Shown here one piece after another: positions 34,380 through 44,057 of a stretch of 64,000 nucleotides of DNA. The DNA is taken from positions 62,001-126,000 of the forward strand of contig JADJGA010000011.1 of assembly GCA_016708265.1 (NCBI GenBank), in the 5' to 3' direction. How positions within the stretch are numbered: the stretch's first letter is position 1; each line of letters starts with the position of its first letter. A program made the translations under genes and the position numbers. Source of the stretch: Saprospiraceae bacterium. GTDB lineage: Bacteria; Bacteroidota; Bacteroidia; Chitinophagales; Saprospiraceae. The notes below the pieces were generated by a model that did no database searches, was not told the origin of the DNA, and worked only from the letters and a program-made list of their open reading frames with translations.

Positions 34380-36662
34380 TCAAAACTGATATCTTGCATA
34401 AAAGCTGATGTTTCTTCCCGACTCATATATTTTTTTGCCTACCACATCCGCAATGGTATTTGAATACGTATAATTCATGTGGTTGTAAAAAGATTCATCA
34501 AAAACATTCAAAATCGCTGCTCCTAAGCTTAATCCTTTGAAAGGCTTGAATCCAACTCTGAGATCAGCTGTTTTGTAGCCTGGTGTGATAATTTTTTCAC
34601 CAAAACTTAATGCAAGCCTGTCCTGTTTTGAAGTAATTGTTGTCCTGAGATCGATCCAGAATTTGTTTTTCTCATATTTCAAACCAATTTTTGTAGTCAT
34701 AGGGGCAATCTGAGCCAGAGGTTCATCAAATGTATTGTTATCTGCTACTGTGTAGGCAATATTTGAATTAAATTCCAGTCCTTCAATTACCCTTAAACTG
34801 AAATAAGCTTCAAATCCCATTTGCTCTGCATCAACATTAATAAACTGTTTGGCATAAGGAAATGGATTGTCGAAAACTTTCTTAAAGTTTGAATCTCCAT
34901 CTTTATAAACTGCAGATATATAGTCCTTTATTGTTGAATAAAAAACACTGGCACCAGCACTGAATCTGGTGTTGAAATGACTTACAGAAAATTCTATCTG
35001 ATTGTTTTTTTCTGGTTTCAGAAACGGATTTCCTACATATTCATATCCATCTGCTGCGACTGCAAGGTGATAAATAAATCGCTCAAGCATCGATGCTGAT
35101 CTGGTCCCTAAGCCATAAGCGAGTTGGAAATGTGATTTTTCTAAAAGATATTTTATTGAAATATTTCCCCCGATTGTGTTTTCGGAAGTCTTATCAAAAC
35201 CCTGTTCGTATATTTTGGAAAATCCTGAAGCCGGAGAACCTGCTTCTGAAGCTACAAAATCTGTCCTTAAACCTGCAGTTGTAAACAGTTTTTCAGTGAT
35301 TTTAAATGTTCCCTCTGCAAATAATCCAATGTCATTTAATGAGGCATCCTGCCAGACTGAATCTACTTTAACCGGGCGGCTTGCCTCCGGAAAAGGAGTG
35401 CCATCTGGTTTTAGCATAATTATCCTCGTTCTGCTCCCTTCACGTTTTTCATTGCTGACATCTATACCAGTATACAAAAACAGGCTGTTTAGGGGTGTCA
35501 ATGCAAATTCCAGTTTTCCTCCCAATGTATTTGAAGTAACCGGAGTAGAAGCATCCATTTTTGTAAAATTAGGCCGTAGATGATTATTCATCAGGTGGTC
35601 AACAAAAGAATAATAGCTTTTCAAAGTGACCGAATTCACGAATTTATTTATTGAGTTGATACGGTAATCAAAAGCAGCAGAATAGCTATCGTCTTTAGGA
35701 GAATCCATAGGCAATCCGGCATGCAAAATATCCTTACTAAATTTTTGCCTCCAGTCGAACTGTAATCTCTGCTTTGAAGTCGGGTTTATTCCGGCTTTCA
35801 TTGAATAACTGATGGTGTTAAATCCGGAAGGTACTTGCAAGGAGTTTCCGTCCTTATAATCACCAAAATCACGGTACTCACCATTTGCTGTTATGTCAAA
35901 TCTTTCTTTGGCATACATTAATTCCGACCTGAAAACTTTGTTATCTCCGTTTGTTTCATATCCGGCTTCAGCATTTCCGTGTATACCATACTCTTCCGGG
36001 ACAGGTTGTTTTGTTATCATATTGACGATCCCTCCGAAAGTCTGTCCAAATCTCACCGAATATGGCCCTTTGATAACCTCAATCTTGTTTACTTCCTCTG
36101 GTATGATATGCGATGTGATGGGGTCCATCCTGTTAGGACAAGCATTTACTATTTTCGTGCATCCGTCAAATTTTATATTCATCTGTTCGTACCGGAATGA
36201 TCTTAATGAGGGCTCTGAAGCCATGGCACTCCTTTTCTGAATGCTAAATCCCGGAATATCATTGAACAAATCTGCTGAATTCCTTGGCTGACTTCCTTTT
36301 TTTATATTGTCAATAACAATAAAACTATGGGTAATATCTTTCATAGGGTCGGCTTTAAGAATAATCTCCTCGAGATTGATAACTGAAGACTTAAGATAAA
36401 TTATACCGGCATTCATCCCATCGGTTTTGCCCTTTCTATAATAGGAGTGTTCTATCTCGAGAACTGAATTTGAGGAGGCTGGTATAGTATAATATCCATT
36501 TATATCAGTAATTGATGATTCTTTTGTTTCAATCACAGTTATTTTTGCATTTGGTATTGGCTCATTGGTTGTAATGTCCAGAACTCTTCCCTTTATTGTC
36601 TGACTTACCAACGGAAAAGATATCATTAGAACCATTATAATATTAACTATTCTATATTTCAT
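34380..36662 (-). CDS. TonB-dependent receptor, OprC/NosA-like copper type
   Basis: The 760-residue outer-membrane receptor has a signal peptide (to about residue 20), then a CarboxypepD-reg-like domain (about 22-100). A plug domain (about 110-220) and a 22-strand-type barrel ending in Phe follow. The plug contains ACPNRMD, with a CxxxM pair at Cys175 and Met179. That pattern binds copper in Pseudomonas OprC. HAGLPMD follows in the barrel (His314, Met319), near where OprC has its second ligand pair. Substrate assignment to copper is inference. A small Cys-rich membrane protein lies upstream in the same direction, 259 bases away. Confidence 0.9.
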   Translation of the reverse strand: MKYRIVNIIMVLMISFPLVSQTIKGRVLDITTNEPIPNAKITVIETKESSITDINGYYTIPASSNSVLEIEHSYYRKGKTDGMNAGIIYLKSSVINLEEIILKADPMKDITHSFIVIDNIKKGSQPRNSADLFNDIPGFSIQKRSAMASEPSLRSFRYEQMNIKFDGCTKIVNACPNRMDPITSHIIPEEVNKIEVIKGPYSVRFGQTFGGIVNMITKQPVPEEYGIHGNAEAGYETNGDNKVFRSELMYAKERFDITANGEYRDFGDYKDGNSLQVPSGFNTISYSMKAGINPTSKQRLQFDWRQKFSKDILHAGLPMDSPKDDSYSAAFDYRINSINKFVNSVTLKSYYSFVDHLMNNHLRPNFTKMDASTPVTSNTLGGKLEFALTPLNSLFLYTGIDVSNEKREGSRTRIIMLKPDGTPFPEASRPVKVDSVWQDASLNDIGLFAEGTFKITEKLFTTAGLRTDFVASEAGSPASGFSKIYEQGFDKTSENTIGGNISIKYLLEKSHFQLAYGLGTRSASMLERFIYHLAVAADGYEYVGNPFLKPEKNNQIEFSVSHFNTRFSAGASVFYSTIKDYISAVYKDGDSNFKKVFDNPFPYAKQFINVDAEQMGFEAYFSLRVIEGLEFNSNIAYTVADNNTFDEPLAQIAPMTTKIGLKYEKNKFWIDLRTTITSKQDRLALSFGEKIITPGYKTADLRVGFKPFKGLSLGAAILNVFDESFYNHMNYTYSNTIADVVGKKIYESGRNISFYARYQF

Positions 36663-36839
36663 AATAATAATTTAAATAAAATAAATAAATATATAACTCA
36701 AGGCTACTATCAGTTTTTAACTGAATTCTTAAGTGCCCTTTATATGTATATCTTGTAATATTTATCACTAGAGCATCCACTTATATCATTTGGATCAATA
36801 GCTAAATACACTTAATGTAATTTCAATTAATACAAAATT

Positions 36840-36887
36840 ACCCGGGCAGTTAAATACATGGAAATGACCAGGATATCCTACCCGGGT
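36840..36887. repeat. Pair of CCCGGG palindromes upstream of receptor gene
   Basis: ACCCGGG at 36840-36846 and ACCCGGGT at 36880-36887 lie 40 bases apart, within the region upstream of the receptor start. They may be operator half-sites, but no regulator is known here. Confidence 0.35.
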
Positions 36888-36921
36888 CTACATAAAAACA
36901 AAACACTAAAAATATATCTTA

Positions 36922-37296
36922 TTATTTCGGAGGGGGAGTGAGCAATCGGAGGTAAATGATCTTCAGAAATGGATCAACATATGATATTAAAGATCCTGAT
37001 TTTACTGTCAATAATAAATCGAAAAATGGATTTTTTAATAAACAGAAAAATAAATTTTCAATTTGTAACTTTGGTATAGGAATAGTAGCTGTTCTATCCT
37101 GAGACTTCTCTGTATCTGCAATCTCTTTCTTTAACTGGCATTTTCCCTCACAGCAATTTCCGGGAATATTTCTTTTAACACATAAAATTTCCTTATAATA
37201 CTTCTTGTGTATAACATAATGTATTACAGGGTTCATCGATATGAATATCGTCGAAGAATATATAAAAATGAGAAATATACTTGTGCCTCTTCTCAA
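36922..37296 (-). CDS. Small Cys-rich membrane protein next to copper-type receptor
   Basis: The 124-residue protein has an N-terminal hydrophobic segment (residues 5-28). It then has a Cys-rich loop CVKRNIPGNCCEGKCQLKK with four cysteines (CC and GKC). A second hydrophobic region (about 83-118) is followed by the end LLTPPPK. This pattern recurs in Bacteroidota next to TonB-dependent receptors. It suggests a metal-linked role in the envelope, but I know no proven function. It lies upstream of the receptor gene and in the same direction. Confidence 0.7.
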   Translation of the reverse strand: MRRGTSIFLIFIYSSTIFISMNPVIHYVIHKKYYKEILCVKRNIPGNCCEGKCQLKKEIADTEKSQDRTATIPIPKLQIENLFFCLLKNPFFDLLLTVKSGSLISYVDPFLKIIYLRLLTPPPK

Positions 37297-37511
37297 TTTC
37301 TACGGTTTTAAAAAATTAAAATTACCCATTTTTTCTGAACAATAAAAAAATAAAGGAAATTATTTGAAAGAAAAAATCAATGCAATTAGGTATATTCTGT
37401 AATATTGCATAAAATACACTTTTGCAAAATTAAATAAAAAGCGACAATTAAAATACTGTTTAGTATTTTTTTATCAATATTTATCATGCATAAAAAAATT
37501 TTATTTCAAAA

Positions 37512-40500
37512 ATGAAATCACTACTGTTCGAAATTATATTAATACTTTTTTTTACAGCTACATCTCAATTGATAGCCGGTCAGACACCTTTGAAAGATAA
37601 AAAATATCAAAGAATAGAAAAGAAATTATCATCATGGGACAATATTTTTTCAGGATTCTCAAAACTTGGTAATATTTCAATTGACTCATTTTCGTTAAAT
37701 AAAACTCAAAAATCAATAAATATTTTTTTCAATTCCGGTTTAGCAAATGCACCTGTCAGAGAAATTAACCTGACAAATGCAAAAATTTCAATCAAAAAAC
37801 AACTTGGCAGAAAATTCAGAAAATATAGTATTAACTTATATGCAGGCAAAACAGAATTAAGTACCCTTATACCAAATTACCTGAGAAAAGATATTGTTAT
37901 AGATCAAAGTAGATTTAATAAAATACAATCTGATCAAATTCCAATAATCAGGAAAAAATACTTCCTGGAACCAATAAAAGGATTAAAGGGATATAATCTG
38001 GCTGTCTGGCATAGTCATGGGAGATATTATGAAGCCAAACTTGACAGGTGGGAATGGCAGAGAGCAAGACTGCATTCAACAGTAGAGGACATTTTTCCGC
38101 TTACATTTGTTATCGATTTTTTAGCTCCAATGCTTGAAAATGCAGGTGCCAATATTTTCATACCAAGAGAAAGGGATTTCAACAAAAATGAAGTAATAGT
38201 TGATAATGATATTTCTACAGGCAAATCAAAGGTATTATTGCCGGGTTATTTCAGGATTGATACTATCGACAGTGGCTTCAAATATAAAGATACATTATTC
38301 AATAATGAAAATCCTTTCAGATCCGGCACTTATTTAATGGCGCATCCGGATGCTTCAAAACAGCTTACCATCCGTTATATTCCCGATATTCCCAAAACAG
38401 GAGAATATGCTGTTTATATAAGCTATGGTGCAGGAGGGTCAAAAATTGTAAATTATACAATTAATTACACCGGAGGATTTAGGGAATTTCTCGTTGATCA
38501 GACTCAGGGAGCCGGTACTTGGATTTATCTGGGTACATTTTATTTCCAAAAAGGTTTCAGTCCTGATAATGCTTCTGTAACTATCGTTTCTACCAACACT
38601 TTTACCAGCGATGCAATCAGGTTTGGAGGAGGCATGGGTAATGTTGCACGAAGGCCATCAGATGAAATTATGCCCAACATATGGTCTTTAGCCGGTCAGA
38701 AAAAAGAATATTATGATGAAATAAAAACAACAGTTAATCCTGAAAATTATAGCTGGAAGTTAAGCGGTATGCCCCGATATCTGGAAGGATCCAGATATTA
38801 TCTTCAATACAGCGGCATGCCCGATACTTCTGTCTACAGTCTGACCAAAGGAAAAAATGATTACAATGACGATTATCAGTCAAGGCCGGAATGGGTAAAT
38901 TACCTGATAGGGAACAACGAATTTCCTTTCCGCAAAGATGATTTAGGGCTAAATATACCTATTGATGCAGTACTTGCATTTCATACCGATGCTGGAGTTG
39001 CAAATGAAGATTCAATTATTGGAACTCTTGGAATTTATAGCTCTGATAAACCCGACTCTATATTTGCATCAGGTCAGTCAAAGATGACAAGCAGGGATTT
39101 ATCTGATATGATACAGACGCAGATCGTAGAAGACATCTCAAATCAATACGGAATTGCATGGACCAGAAGAGGATTATGGAACCGTCCATACTCAGAAGCA
39201 TGGAGGCCAAATGTTCCAACAATGCTTCTTGAATTGCTGTCTCATCAAAATCTGACGGATATTAAGTATGGACTTGATCCCCGGTTCAAATTTATTGTTT
39301 CGAGAGCAATTTATAAAGGTATGCTAAAATTTCTTTCATTCCAGAATCAAAAACCATATGTTGTACAAGCTCTTCCCGTCAATAATTTCAGTATTTCTTC
39401 AATAGGCGGTAAAAAGATAAAACTCAGTTGGTCACCTGTTGCGGATCAATTTGAAAAAACTGCTGTTCCTCAAGCATATATGGTATATACAAGAACCGAA
39501 GGACTTGGTTTTGATCAGGGATTTATGGTTAAAGATACTTTTGCTGAGATCGAGCTTTCTGAGTTTGATAAAATTTATAGTTTTAAGATCACTGCACTAA
39601 ATGAAGGTGGAGAAAGTTTTCCGAGTGAAATACTGTCTGCAGGATTGACGGAAAAGAGCAATAAAACGGCTCTTATTGTTAATTCTTTCGATAGGGTATG
39701 TGGTCCGGCTGTTTATTTTGATTCCAAAACTTCGGGAGTAGCATACTGGAAAGATATGGGTGTTCCGTACAAACATGAATTGTCATTTGTCGGTTATCCA
39801 TATGATTTTGATTTTAAAAATCCGTGGACCGATGATGATAACCCCGGATGGGGTGCCAGTTTTTCTGATAATGAAGGCATTGTGATTGCAGGAAATAGTT
39901 TTGATTATCCATTTGTGCATGGCAAAGCTATCTTACTGGCAGGTTGTTCTTTTTTGAGTACAAGTGATGAAGCATTTGAAAAGGAAGATTTTATAATTTC
40001 GGGATTTAATTTTATTGATATTATTTTTGGAGAAGAAAAAACTACAAAACCATTAATGGCTTTTAATTCTGATAATTATAAGGTTTTCTCTGAATCGATG
40101 AAAAATAAGATACAGACTGCTTCTGAAAACAAAATAAATATTTTTCTATCAGGAGCCTATATTGCCTCTGATAATCTGCAACCTAATGACTCTTTATCAG
40201 AAAAATTTGCATCCGATGTTTTACATTATAAATGGCGAACAGTTTTTGCCTCAAGGACAGGATGTATTCAAAATACTGACCTGGCTAAGAGGTATTTTGA
40301 TGCTAAAATCATTTTCAATACTGCTTTGGATGAAAATTTCTATATGGTCGAATCTCCAGATGGAATTGAACCGGTTGGAGATAATTCAGTAACGTGCTTC
40401 AGATACTGTGATTCTGGTGCAAGTGCCGGAATTGCCTATGATGGAAAATACAGGGTGGTTGCCATGGGCTTTCCTTTTGAGACAATAATAAAAGAAGAGG

Positions 40501-40547
40501 AAAGAAATATATTGATGAAGCAGATAGTTGATTTTTTTTCAAAATGA
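37512..40547 (+). CDS. Secreted golvesin-domain, amidase-like protein
   Basis: The 1011-residue protein has a signal peptide (cleavage near SQLIAGQT). A region resembling the N-acetylmuramoyl-L-alanine amidase fold follows, with VWHSHGRYYEAK. It is interrupted by a golvesin-type beta domain (about residues 265-370, with GEYAVYISYGAGGS). The amidase part continues with AVLAFHTDAG and EDISNQYGI. A fibronectin III-like domain (about 640-720) and a C-terminal class-I glutaminase-like fold end the protein. In databases this family is often mislabelled xanthan lyase. It probably acts on cell-wall or extracellular polysaccharide. The zinc ligands are partly conserved by eye. Confidence 0.7.
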   Translation: MKSLLFEIILILFFTATSQLIAGQTPLKDKKYQRIEKKLSSWDNIFSGFSKLGNISIDSFSLNKTQKSINIFFNSGLANAPVREINLTNAKISIKKQLGRKFRKYSINLYAGKTELSTLIPNYLRKDIVIDQSRFNKIQSDQIPIIRKKYFLEPIKGLKGYNLAVWHSHGRYYEAKLDRWEWQRARLHSTVEDIFPLTFVIDFLAPMLENAGANIFIPRERDFNKNEVIVDNDISTGKSKVLLPGYFRIDTIDSGFKYKDTLFNNENPFRSGTYLMAHPDASKQLTIRYIPDIPKTGEYAVYISYGAGGSKIVNYTINYTGGFREFLVDQTQGAGTWIYLGTFYFQKGFSPDNASVTIVSTNTFTSDAIRFGGGMGNVARRPSDEIMPNIWSLAGQKKEYYDEIKTTVNPENYSWKLSGMPRYLEGSRYYLQYSGMPDTSVYSLTKGKNDYNDDYQSRPEWVNYLIGNNEFPFRKDDLGLNIPIDAVLAFHTDAGVANEDSIIGTLGIYSSDKPDSIFASGQSKMTSRDLSDMIQTQIVEDISNQYGIAWTRRGLWNRPYSEAWRPNVPTMLLELLSHQNLTDIKYGLDPRFKFIVSRAIYKGMLKFLSFQNQKPYVVQALPVNNFSISSIGGKKIKLSWSPVADQFEKTAVPQAYMVYTRTEGLGFDQGFMVKDTFAEIELSEFDKIYSFKITALNEGGESFPSEILSAGLTEKSNKTALIVNSFDRVCGPAVYFDSKTSGVAYWKDMGVPYKHELSFVGYPYDFDFKNPWTDDDNPGWGASFSDNEGIVIAGNSFDYPFVHGKAILLAGCSFLSTSDEAFEKEDFIISGFNFIDIIFGEEKTTKPLMAFNSDNYKVFSESMKNKIQTASENKINIFLSGAYIASDNLQPNDSLSEKFASDVLHYKWRTVFASRTGCIQNTDLAKRYFDAKIIFNTALDENFYMVESPDGIEPVGDNSVTCFRYCDSGASAGIAYDGKYRVVAMGFPFETIIKEEERNILMKQIVDFFSK

Positions 40548-40592
40548 TATGTTAAGTTTGTTGTTTTTAGGTAAAAATATCTGTCAGGATTA

Positions 40593-40600
40593 TATCTTTG
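40593..40600 (+). promoter_or_regulatory. Putative -7 box of GGGP synthase promoter
   Basis: TATCTTTG fits TAnnTTTG exactly and ends 16 bases before the start codon. Confidence 0.5.
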
Positions 40601-40616
40601 TATAAAATAACAATTT

Positions 40617-41366
40617 ATGACAGGAAAATTATTCGATGGTCTTGTTAGTGCCAAGTCAAAAAACCAAAAGAGATTTGCTGTTTTGCTCGATCCTGATAAA
40701 GTAAGACTTAAACAATTTGAGAAGACATTGCAACTTGCAATGGATTCCAAAGTCGATTATTTCTTTATCGGTGGTAGTCTTATTGTCAGTGACATGCTTG
40801 ACAGTACTCTTGACAGAATCAAAAAAGAATGCAATATTCCGATAATTCTTTTCCCCGGCAATTCATTCCAGCTGAGCTATAAGGCTGATGCTTTGCTTTT
40901 CCTGTCATTGATATCGGGCAGGAACCCAGAACTCCTTATCGGTAAACACGTAGTAGTTGCCCCTTATCTCAAATTAAGTCCTCTTGAGATAATGCCTACA
41001 GGTTATGTTCTTATCGATGGAGGAGTACCAACTACTGTAACATATATGAGCAATACCAACCCGATCCCTGCCAATAAACCCGACATTGCTGCCAGTACAG
41101 CTTTGGCCGGTCAGTTTTTGGGATTGAAACTGATATTTATGGATGCCGGCAGTGGAGCACAAAACCCTGTTTGCAGCGAAATGGTCAGTGCAGTTGCCAA
41201 TACTATTGATATCCCTTTGATAATCGGGGGAGGAATTAAAACAGCTGAAAAAGCTCATGAAAATGCGGGTTCTGGTGCTGATCTGCAGGTTGTCGGAGAT
41301 GCTATTGAAAAAAATCCTGACTTATTACCTGAAATAGCAGATGCAATACATTTTTTTAACCGGTAA
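40617..41366 (+). CDS. pcrB: Geranylgeranylglyceryl phosphate synthase family protein
   Basis: The 249-residue protein matches the PcrB/GGGPS family, with FAVLLDPDK at the start. FIGGSLIVSDMLD, IILFPGNSFQLS, YVLIDGGVPTTV and LIIGGGIKTAEKA complete the TIM-barrel signature. Archaeal enzymes join geranylgeranyl diphosphate to glycerol 1-phosphate. Bacteroidota homologues of the group II type have the same activity in published cases. The end product in this organism is not known. Its start overlaps nothing, and rsgA begins 11 bases downstream. Confidence 0.9.
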   Translation: MTGKLFDGLVSAKSKNQKRFAVLLDPDKVRLKQFEKTLQLAMDSKVDYFFIGGSLIVSDMLDSTLDRIKKECNIPIILFPGNSFQLSYKADALLFLSLISGRNPELLIGKHVVVAPYLKLSPLEIMPTGYVLIDGGVPTTVTYMSNTNPIPANKPDIAASTALAGQFLGLKLIFMDAGSGAQNPVCSEMVSAVANTIDIPLIIGGGIKTAEKAHENAGSGADLQVVGDAIEKNPDLLPEIADAIHFFNR

Positions 41367-41377
41367 ATCATTATAAT

Positions 41378-42328
41378 TTGGCAGAAATAGGCCTGGTTGT
41401 CAAATCCACAGGTTTGTGGTATGAAGTCGAAACAAATACGTTTGACAGGTATAAATGCCGCATAATAGGCAAATTTAGATTGCAGGGGATAAAACTTACC
41501 AATCCGGTTGCAGTAGGTGATAAAGTGGATTTCGAAATAGAGGATAACGAAGAAAAATCAGGGATAATAAAAAAAATTCATTCAAGAAAAAACTACATAG
41601 TCAGACAATCGCCAAGAAAAAAACATTTCCTCCATCTTCTTGCCAGCAATGTTGATCAGGCAATCCTAATAGTAACAATAACATTCCCAAATTTAAAACA
41701 GGGATTTATAGACAGGTTTTTACTCATGACTGAACCATATAATATTCCGGTAATAATCGTGTTCAATAAGTCAGACTTATATCAGGAAGAAGAAATGAAT
41801 ATTTATAATACATTTAAGGAATGCTATGAAAAAATATCTTATAAGTGCATTCTTACTTCTGCATTAACAGGCAATGGAATTGAAGAATTGAACCAATTAT
41901 TTAAGGATAAGACCAGCCTGATCGCAGGGCAGTCGGGTGTGGGCAAATCCACTCTGATAAATGCCATACAGCCTGAACTTGAGCTCAAGACAAAAGAAAT
42001 CAGCGATTATTCAGGCAAAGGTCAGCATACTACAACTTTTGCCGAATTGTACAGAATTGAAAACAGGGGAAATATTATCGATACCCCTGGTATAAAAGGA
42101 TTGTCATTCAACAATCTCAATGTCCTGGATGTTGCACATAATTTCAGGGAATTTTTTGAGTTATCGAAAGAATGTAAATTCTCAAACTGCACTCATAGAA
42201 ATGAACCTAAATGTGCTGTTAAAAATGAGCTGGATGTTGGTGGCATTTCGGAAATGAGATATTTGAATTACCTTCAGATACTCGATGAAATAGAATCCCA
42301 AAATCACTGGGATATTCATGAAATGTAG
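41378..42328 (+). CDS. rsgA: Ribosome small-subunit GTPase RsgA
   Basis: RsgA helps late 30S assembly. It is a circularly permuted GTPase, with the motif order G4-G1-G3. NKSD is at 130-133, GQSGVGKST at 184-192 and DTPG at 235-238. The OB fold lies in residues 1-80. The zinc site is C266, C271, H273 and C279 in CKFSNCTHRNEPKC. The gene begins with TTG at 41378, since MAEIGLV aligns with family starts and no upstream ATG is in frame. It is 11 bases after pcrB. Confidence 0.95.
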   Translation: MAEIGLVVKSTGLWYEVETNTFDRYKCRIIGKFRLQGIKLTNPVAVGDKVDFEIEDNEEKSGIIKKIHSRKNYIVRQSPRKKHFLHLLASNVDQAILIVTITFPNLKQGFIDRFLLMTEPYNIPVIIVFNKSDLYQEEEMNIYNTFKECYEKISYKCILTSALTGNGIEELNQLFKDKTSLIAGQSGVGKSTLINAIQPELELKTKEISDYSGKGQHTTTFAELYRIENRGNIIDTPGIKGLSFNNLNVLDVAHNFREFFELSKECKFSNCTHRNEPKCAVKNELDVGGISEMRYLNYLQILDEIESQNHWDIHEM

Positions 42329-42427
42329 CGGATTTTGGTCAAATGGCAGAGCTTAAAATTAAAATAATAAAATAATAGTTGAAATAAAATAATTTACAAT
42401 ATAAAAACAGGTGATAAAATAATATAT

Positions 42428-42901
42428 ATGGAAGAAAGAGAAAAGTTTATGCTGGAAGCTGTTAAGCTTGCACAAAATGGCATGGATTCAGGTGAAGGTG
42501 GTCCATTTGGAGCAATAATTGTTAAGAATGGAGAAATTGTTGGAAGAGGAAATAACAAAGTTACTTCAACCAACGACCCGACCGCACATGCAGAAATGGT
42601 GGCCATAAGAGATGCCTGCAAAAATCTTAATTCATTTCAGCTTGAGGATTGTGAAATATACACAAGCTGCGAACCCTGTCCAATGTGTCTTGCTGCAATT
42701 TACTGGTCAAGACCTAAGGCTGTCTATTATGCCTGTACAAAAGAAGATGCTGCAATGATTGGTTTTGATGACGATTATATTTACCACCAGATATATAAAC
42801 CGATTGAAAAAAGGGATCTTAAATTATTTAAAATTGACAGCAAGGAGTCTCTTGAAGTTTTCAGGAACTGGGATAACAAAGAAGATAAGATCAGGTATTA
42901 A
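42428..42901 (+). CDS. guaD: Guanine deaminase / CMP-dCMP-type nucleoside deaminase
   Basis: The 157-residue enzyme has the zinc motifs of the cytidine deaminase fold: TAHAEMVAI (His54, Glu56) and CEPCPMC (Cys84 and Cys87). The surrounding sequence, TSNDPTAHAE-like with TSCEPCPMCLAAIYWSRPKAV and the GFDDDYIYHQI segment, is closest to Bacillus GuaD. TadA has a shorter second half. It would turn guanine into xanthine in purine salvage. A tRNA deaminase role is less likely. Confidence 0.87.
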   Translation: MEEREKFMLEAVKLAQNGMDSGEGGPFGAIIVKNGEIVGRGNNKVTSTNDPTAHAEMVAIRDACKNLNSFQLEDCEIYTSCEPCPMCLAAIYWSRPKAVYYACTKEDAAMIGFDDDYIYHQIYKPIEKRDLKLFKIDSKESLEVFRNWDNKEDKIRY

Positions 42902-43022
42902 GGAATTTATAGTTCTTGTATATTTCCATCAGCTTAGAGCTTTCTAATCATCATATTTTAAGGTATTTAGGTTTTTTTAAGTAAAAAAATTAAAATTATT
43001 TAGAAAGATTTTAAAATACGGG

Positions 43023-43030
43023 TATATTTG
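43023..43030 (+). promoter_or_regulatory. Putative -7 box
   Basis: TATATTTG fits TAnnTTTG and lies 32 bases before the following start codon. Confidence 0.45.
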
Positions 43031-43062
43031 CCAAAATTATTATTAATATTAAATATTTTATT

Positions 43063-43527
43063 ATGAAAAAATTAATTGTACTTATTTTTTTATCAGGTTT
43101 TAGTTATTTTGGTTTTAGCCAGCAGGAATATACATGGGATGAATACGGAATTTCATTTTCTTTAGCAGATGATTTCAGAGAAAAAGTCAATAACATCAAT
43201 GAATTTTCAGCAACAGGAGATGGAATGGAATTGTCAATTATTCCTTTTAAGGATGAATCTATTGATGATTCTGATATAACTGCCTATACAATGGGAATAG
43301 CTGCTTCAATGAAATTTGAACGCATAGACGATATCAGTGTAATCGAATTTAACGGTTTTCAGGGCGGTTATGCAGAAGGAGTTTCGGATGGAGTTAAAGT
43401 TTTCATTATGGGCTTAATAGATCCTGATTCTGAAACTAATTTCTTCATTATTATTACATTTTTAGATAATGATAAAAATGCTATTGATGAGGCAGTAAGT
43501 ATATGTACCAGTATACAGAAATTATAA
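43063..43527 (+). CDS. Small secreted protein of unknown function
   Basis: I do not recognise a named family. The 154-residue protein has a clear signal peptide (MKKLIVLIFLSGFSYFGFS, cleaved near SQQEY). The mature part is an alpha/beta domain of about 135 residues, with WDEYGISFSLADDFREKV, FEFNGFQGGYAEGVSDGV-like segments and an IIITFLDND strand. Such small lipocalin- or PsbP-like secreted proteins are common in Bacteroidota. It is a single-gene unit with a strong terminator. Confidence 0.75.
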   Translation: MKKLIVLIFLSGFSYFGFSQQEYTWDEYGISFSLADDFREKVNNINEFSATGDGMELSIIPFKDESIDDSDITAYTMGIAASMKFERIDDISVIEFNGFQGGYAEGVSDGVKVFIMGLIDPDSETNFFIIITFLDNDKNAIDEAVSICTSIQKL

Positions 43528-43539
43528 ATCAAATCTATG

Positions 43540-43572
43540 GAATTGCAATAAATATTTATTTTATTGCAATTC
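43540..43572. terminator. Strong hairpin terminator
   Basis: GAATTGCAATAA pairs with TTATTGCAATTC, and T-rich sequence follows. It lies between convergent genes. Confidence 0.85.
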
Positions 43573-43612
43573 TTTTAAATTCCTTCTAAGATTCTCAAAC
43601 CTATTATAGAAT

Positions 43613-43930
43613 TCAATCTTTAATTGAATACTTTGTTACGAGATCCTTTAATTGTGATAACTGATGAACGCCTGCCTGTCTGTATACAATTTCCCCGTTT
43701 TGAAAAATTGCAAGAGTAGGAACACTCATTACTTTATATTTTTGCGAAATTGAAGGATTTTTATCTACATCTATTGTTATGATCTTGATCTTATCTCCGT
43801 CTTCACTTGCCAGTTTTTGAAGAATTGGCTTTTGCATCTTACAAGGCTGACACCATTCAGCAGCAAAATCAACCAACACCGGTGTTTTGCTTTTAATAAG
43901 GTCTTTGAAGGAAATTTTTGCTGTTTTCAT
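43613..43930 (-). CDS. trxA: Thioredoxin
   Basis: The protein has about 105 residues from the start at 43930. The ORF also continues seven residues upstream. The active-site motif is WCQPCKM, with the usual P in cis in SVPTLAIF. The fold pattern VLVDFAAEWC and KIITIDVDKNPSISQKY is standard. It would reduce disulfides in the cytoplasm. The gene is alone and convergent with the preceding small secreted protein. Confidence 0.93.
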   Translation of the reverse strand: MKTAKISFKDLIKSKTPVLVDFAAEWCQPCKMQKPILQKLASEDGDKIKIITIDVDKNPSISQKYKVMSVPTLAIFQNGEIVYRQAGVHQLSQLKDLVTKYSIKD

Positions 43931-44057
43931 TTGAAATTTTTGACCTAACAATAAATGCGTTGGTTTTGTTCAAAAAAACTACCAGCTCATGTAGAGTTTT
44001 GCTAAAAGAAAATAATTTTATAATCCGAAAACTAAAGGTACAGTAACATTTATCATC

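Noticed and set aside
36040..36240. Open frames on the plus strand inside the TonB receptor gene
   Set aside because: They are shadows of the 760-residue minus-strand gene, which has full domain content.
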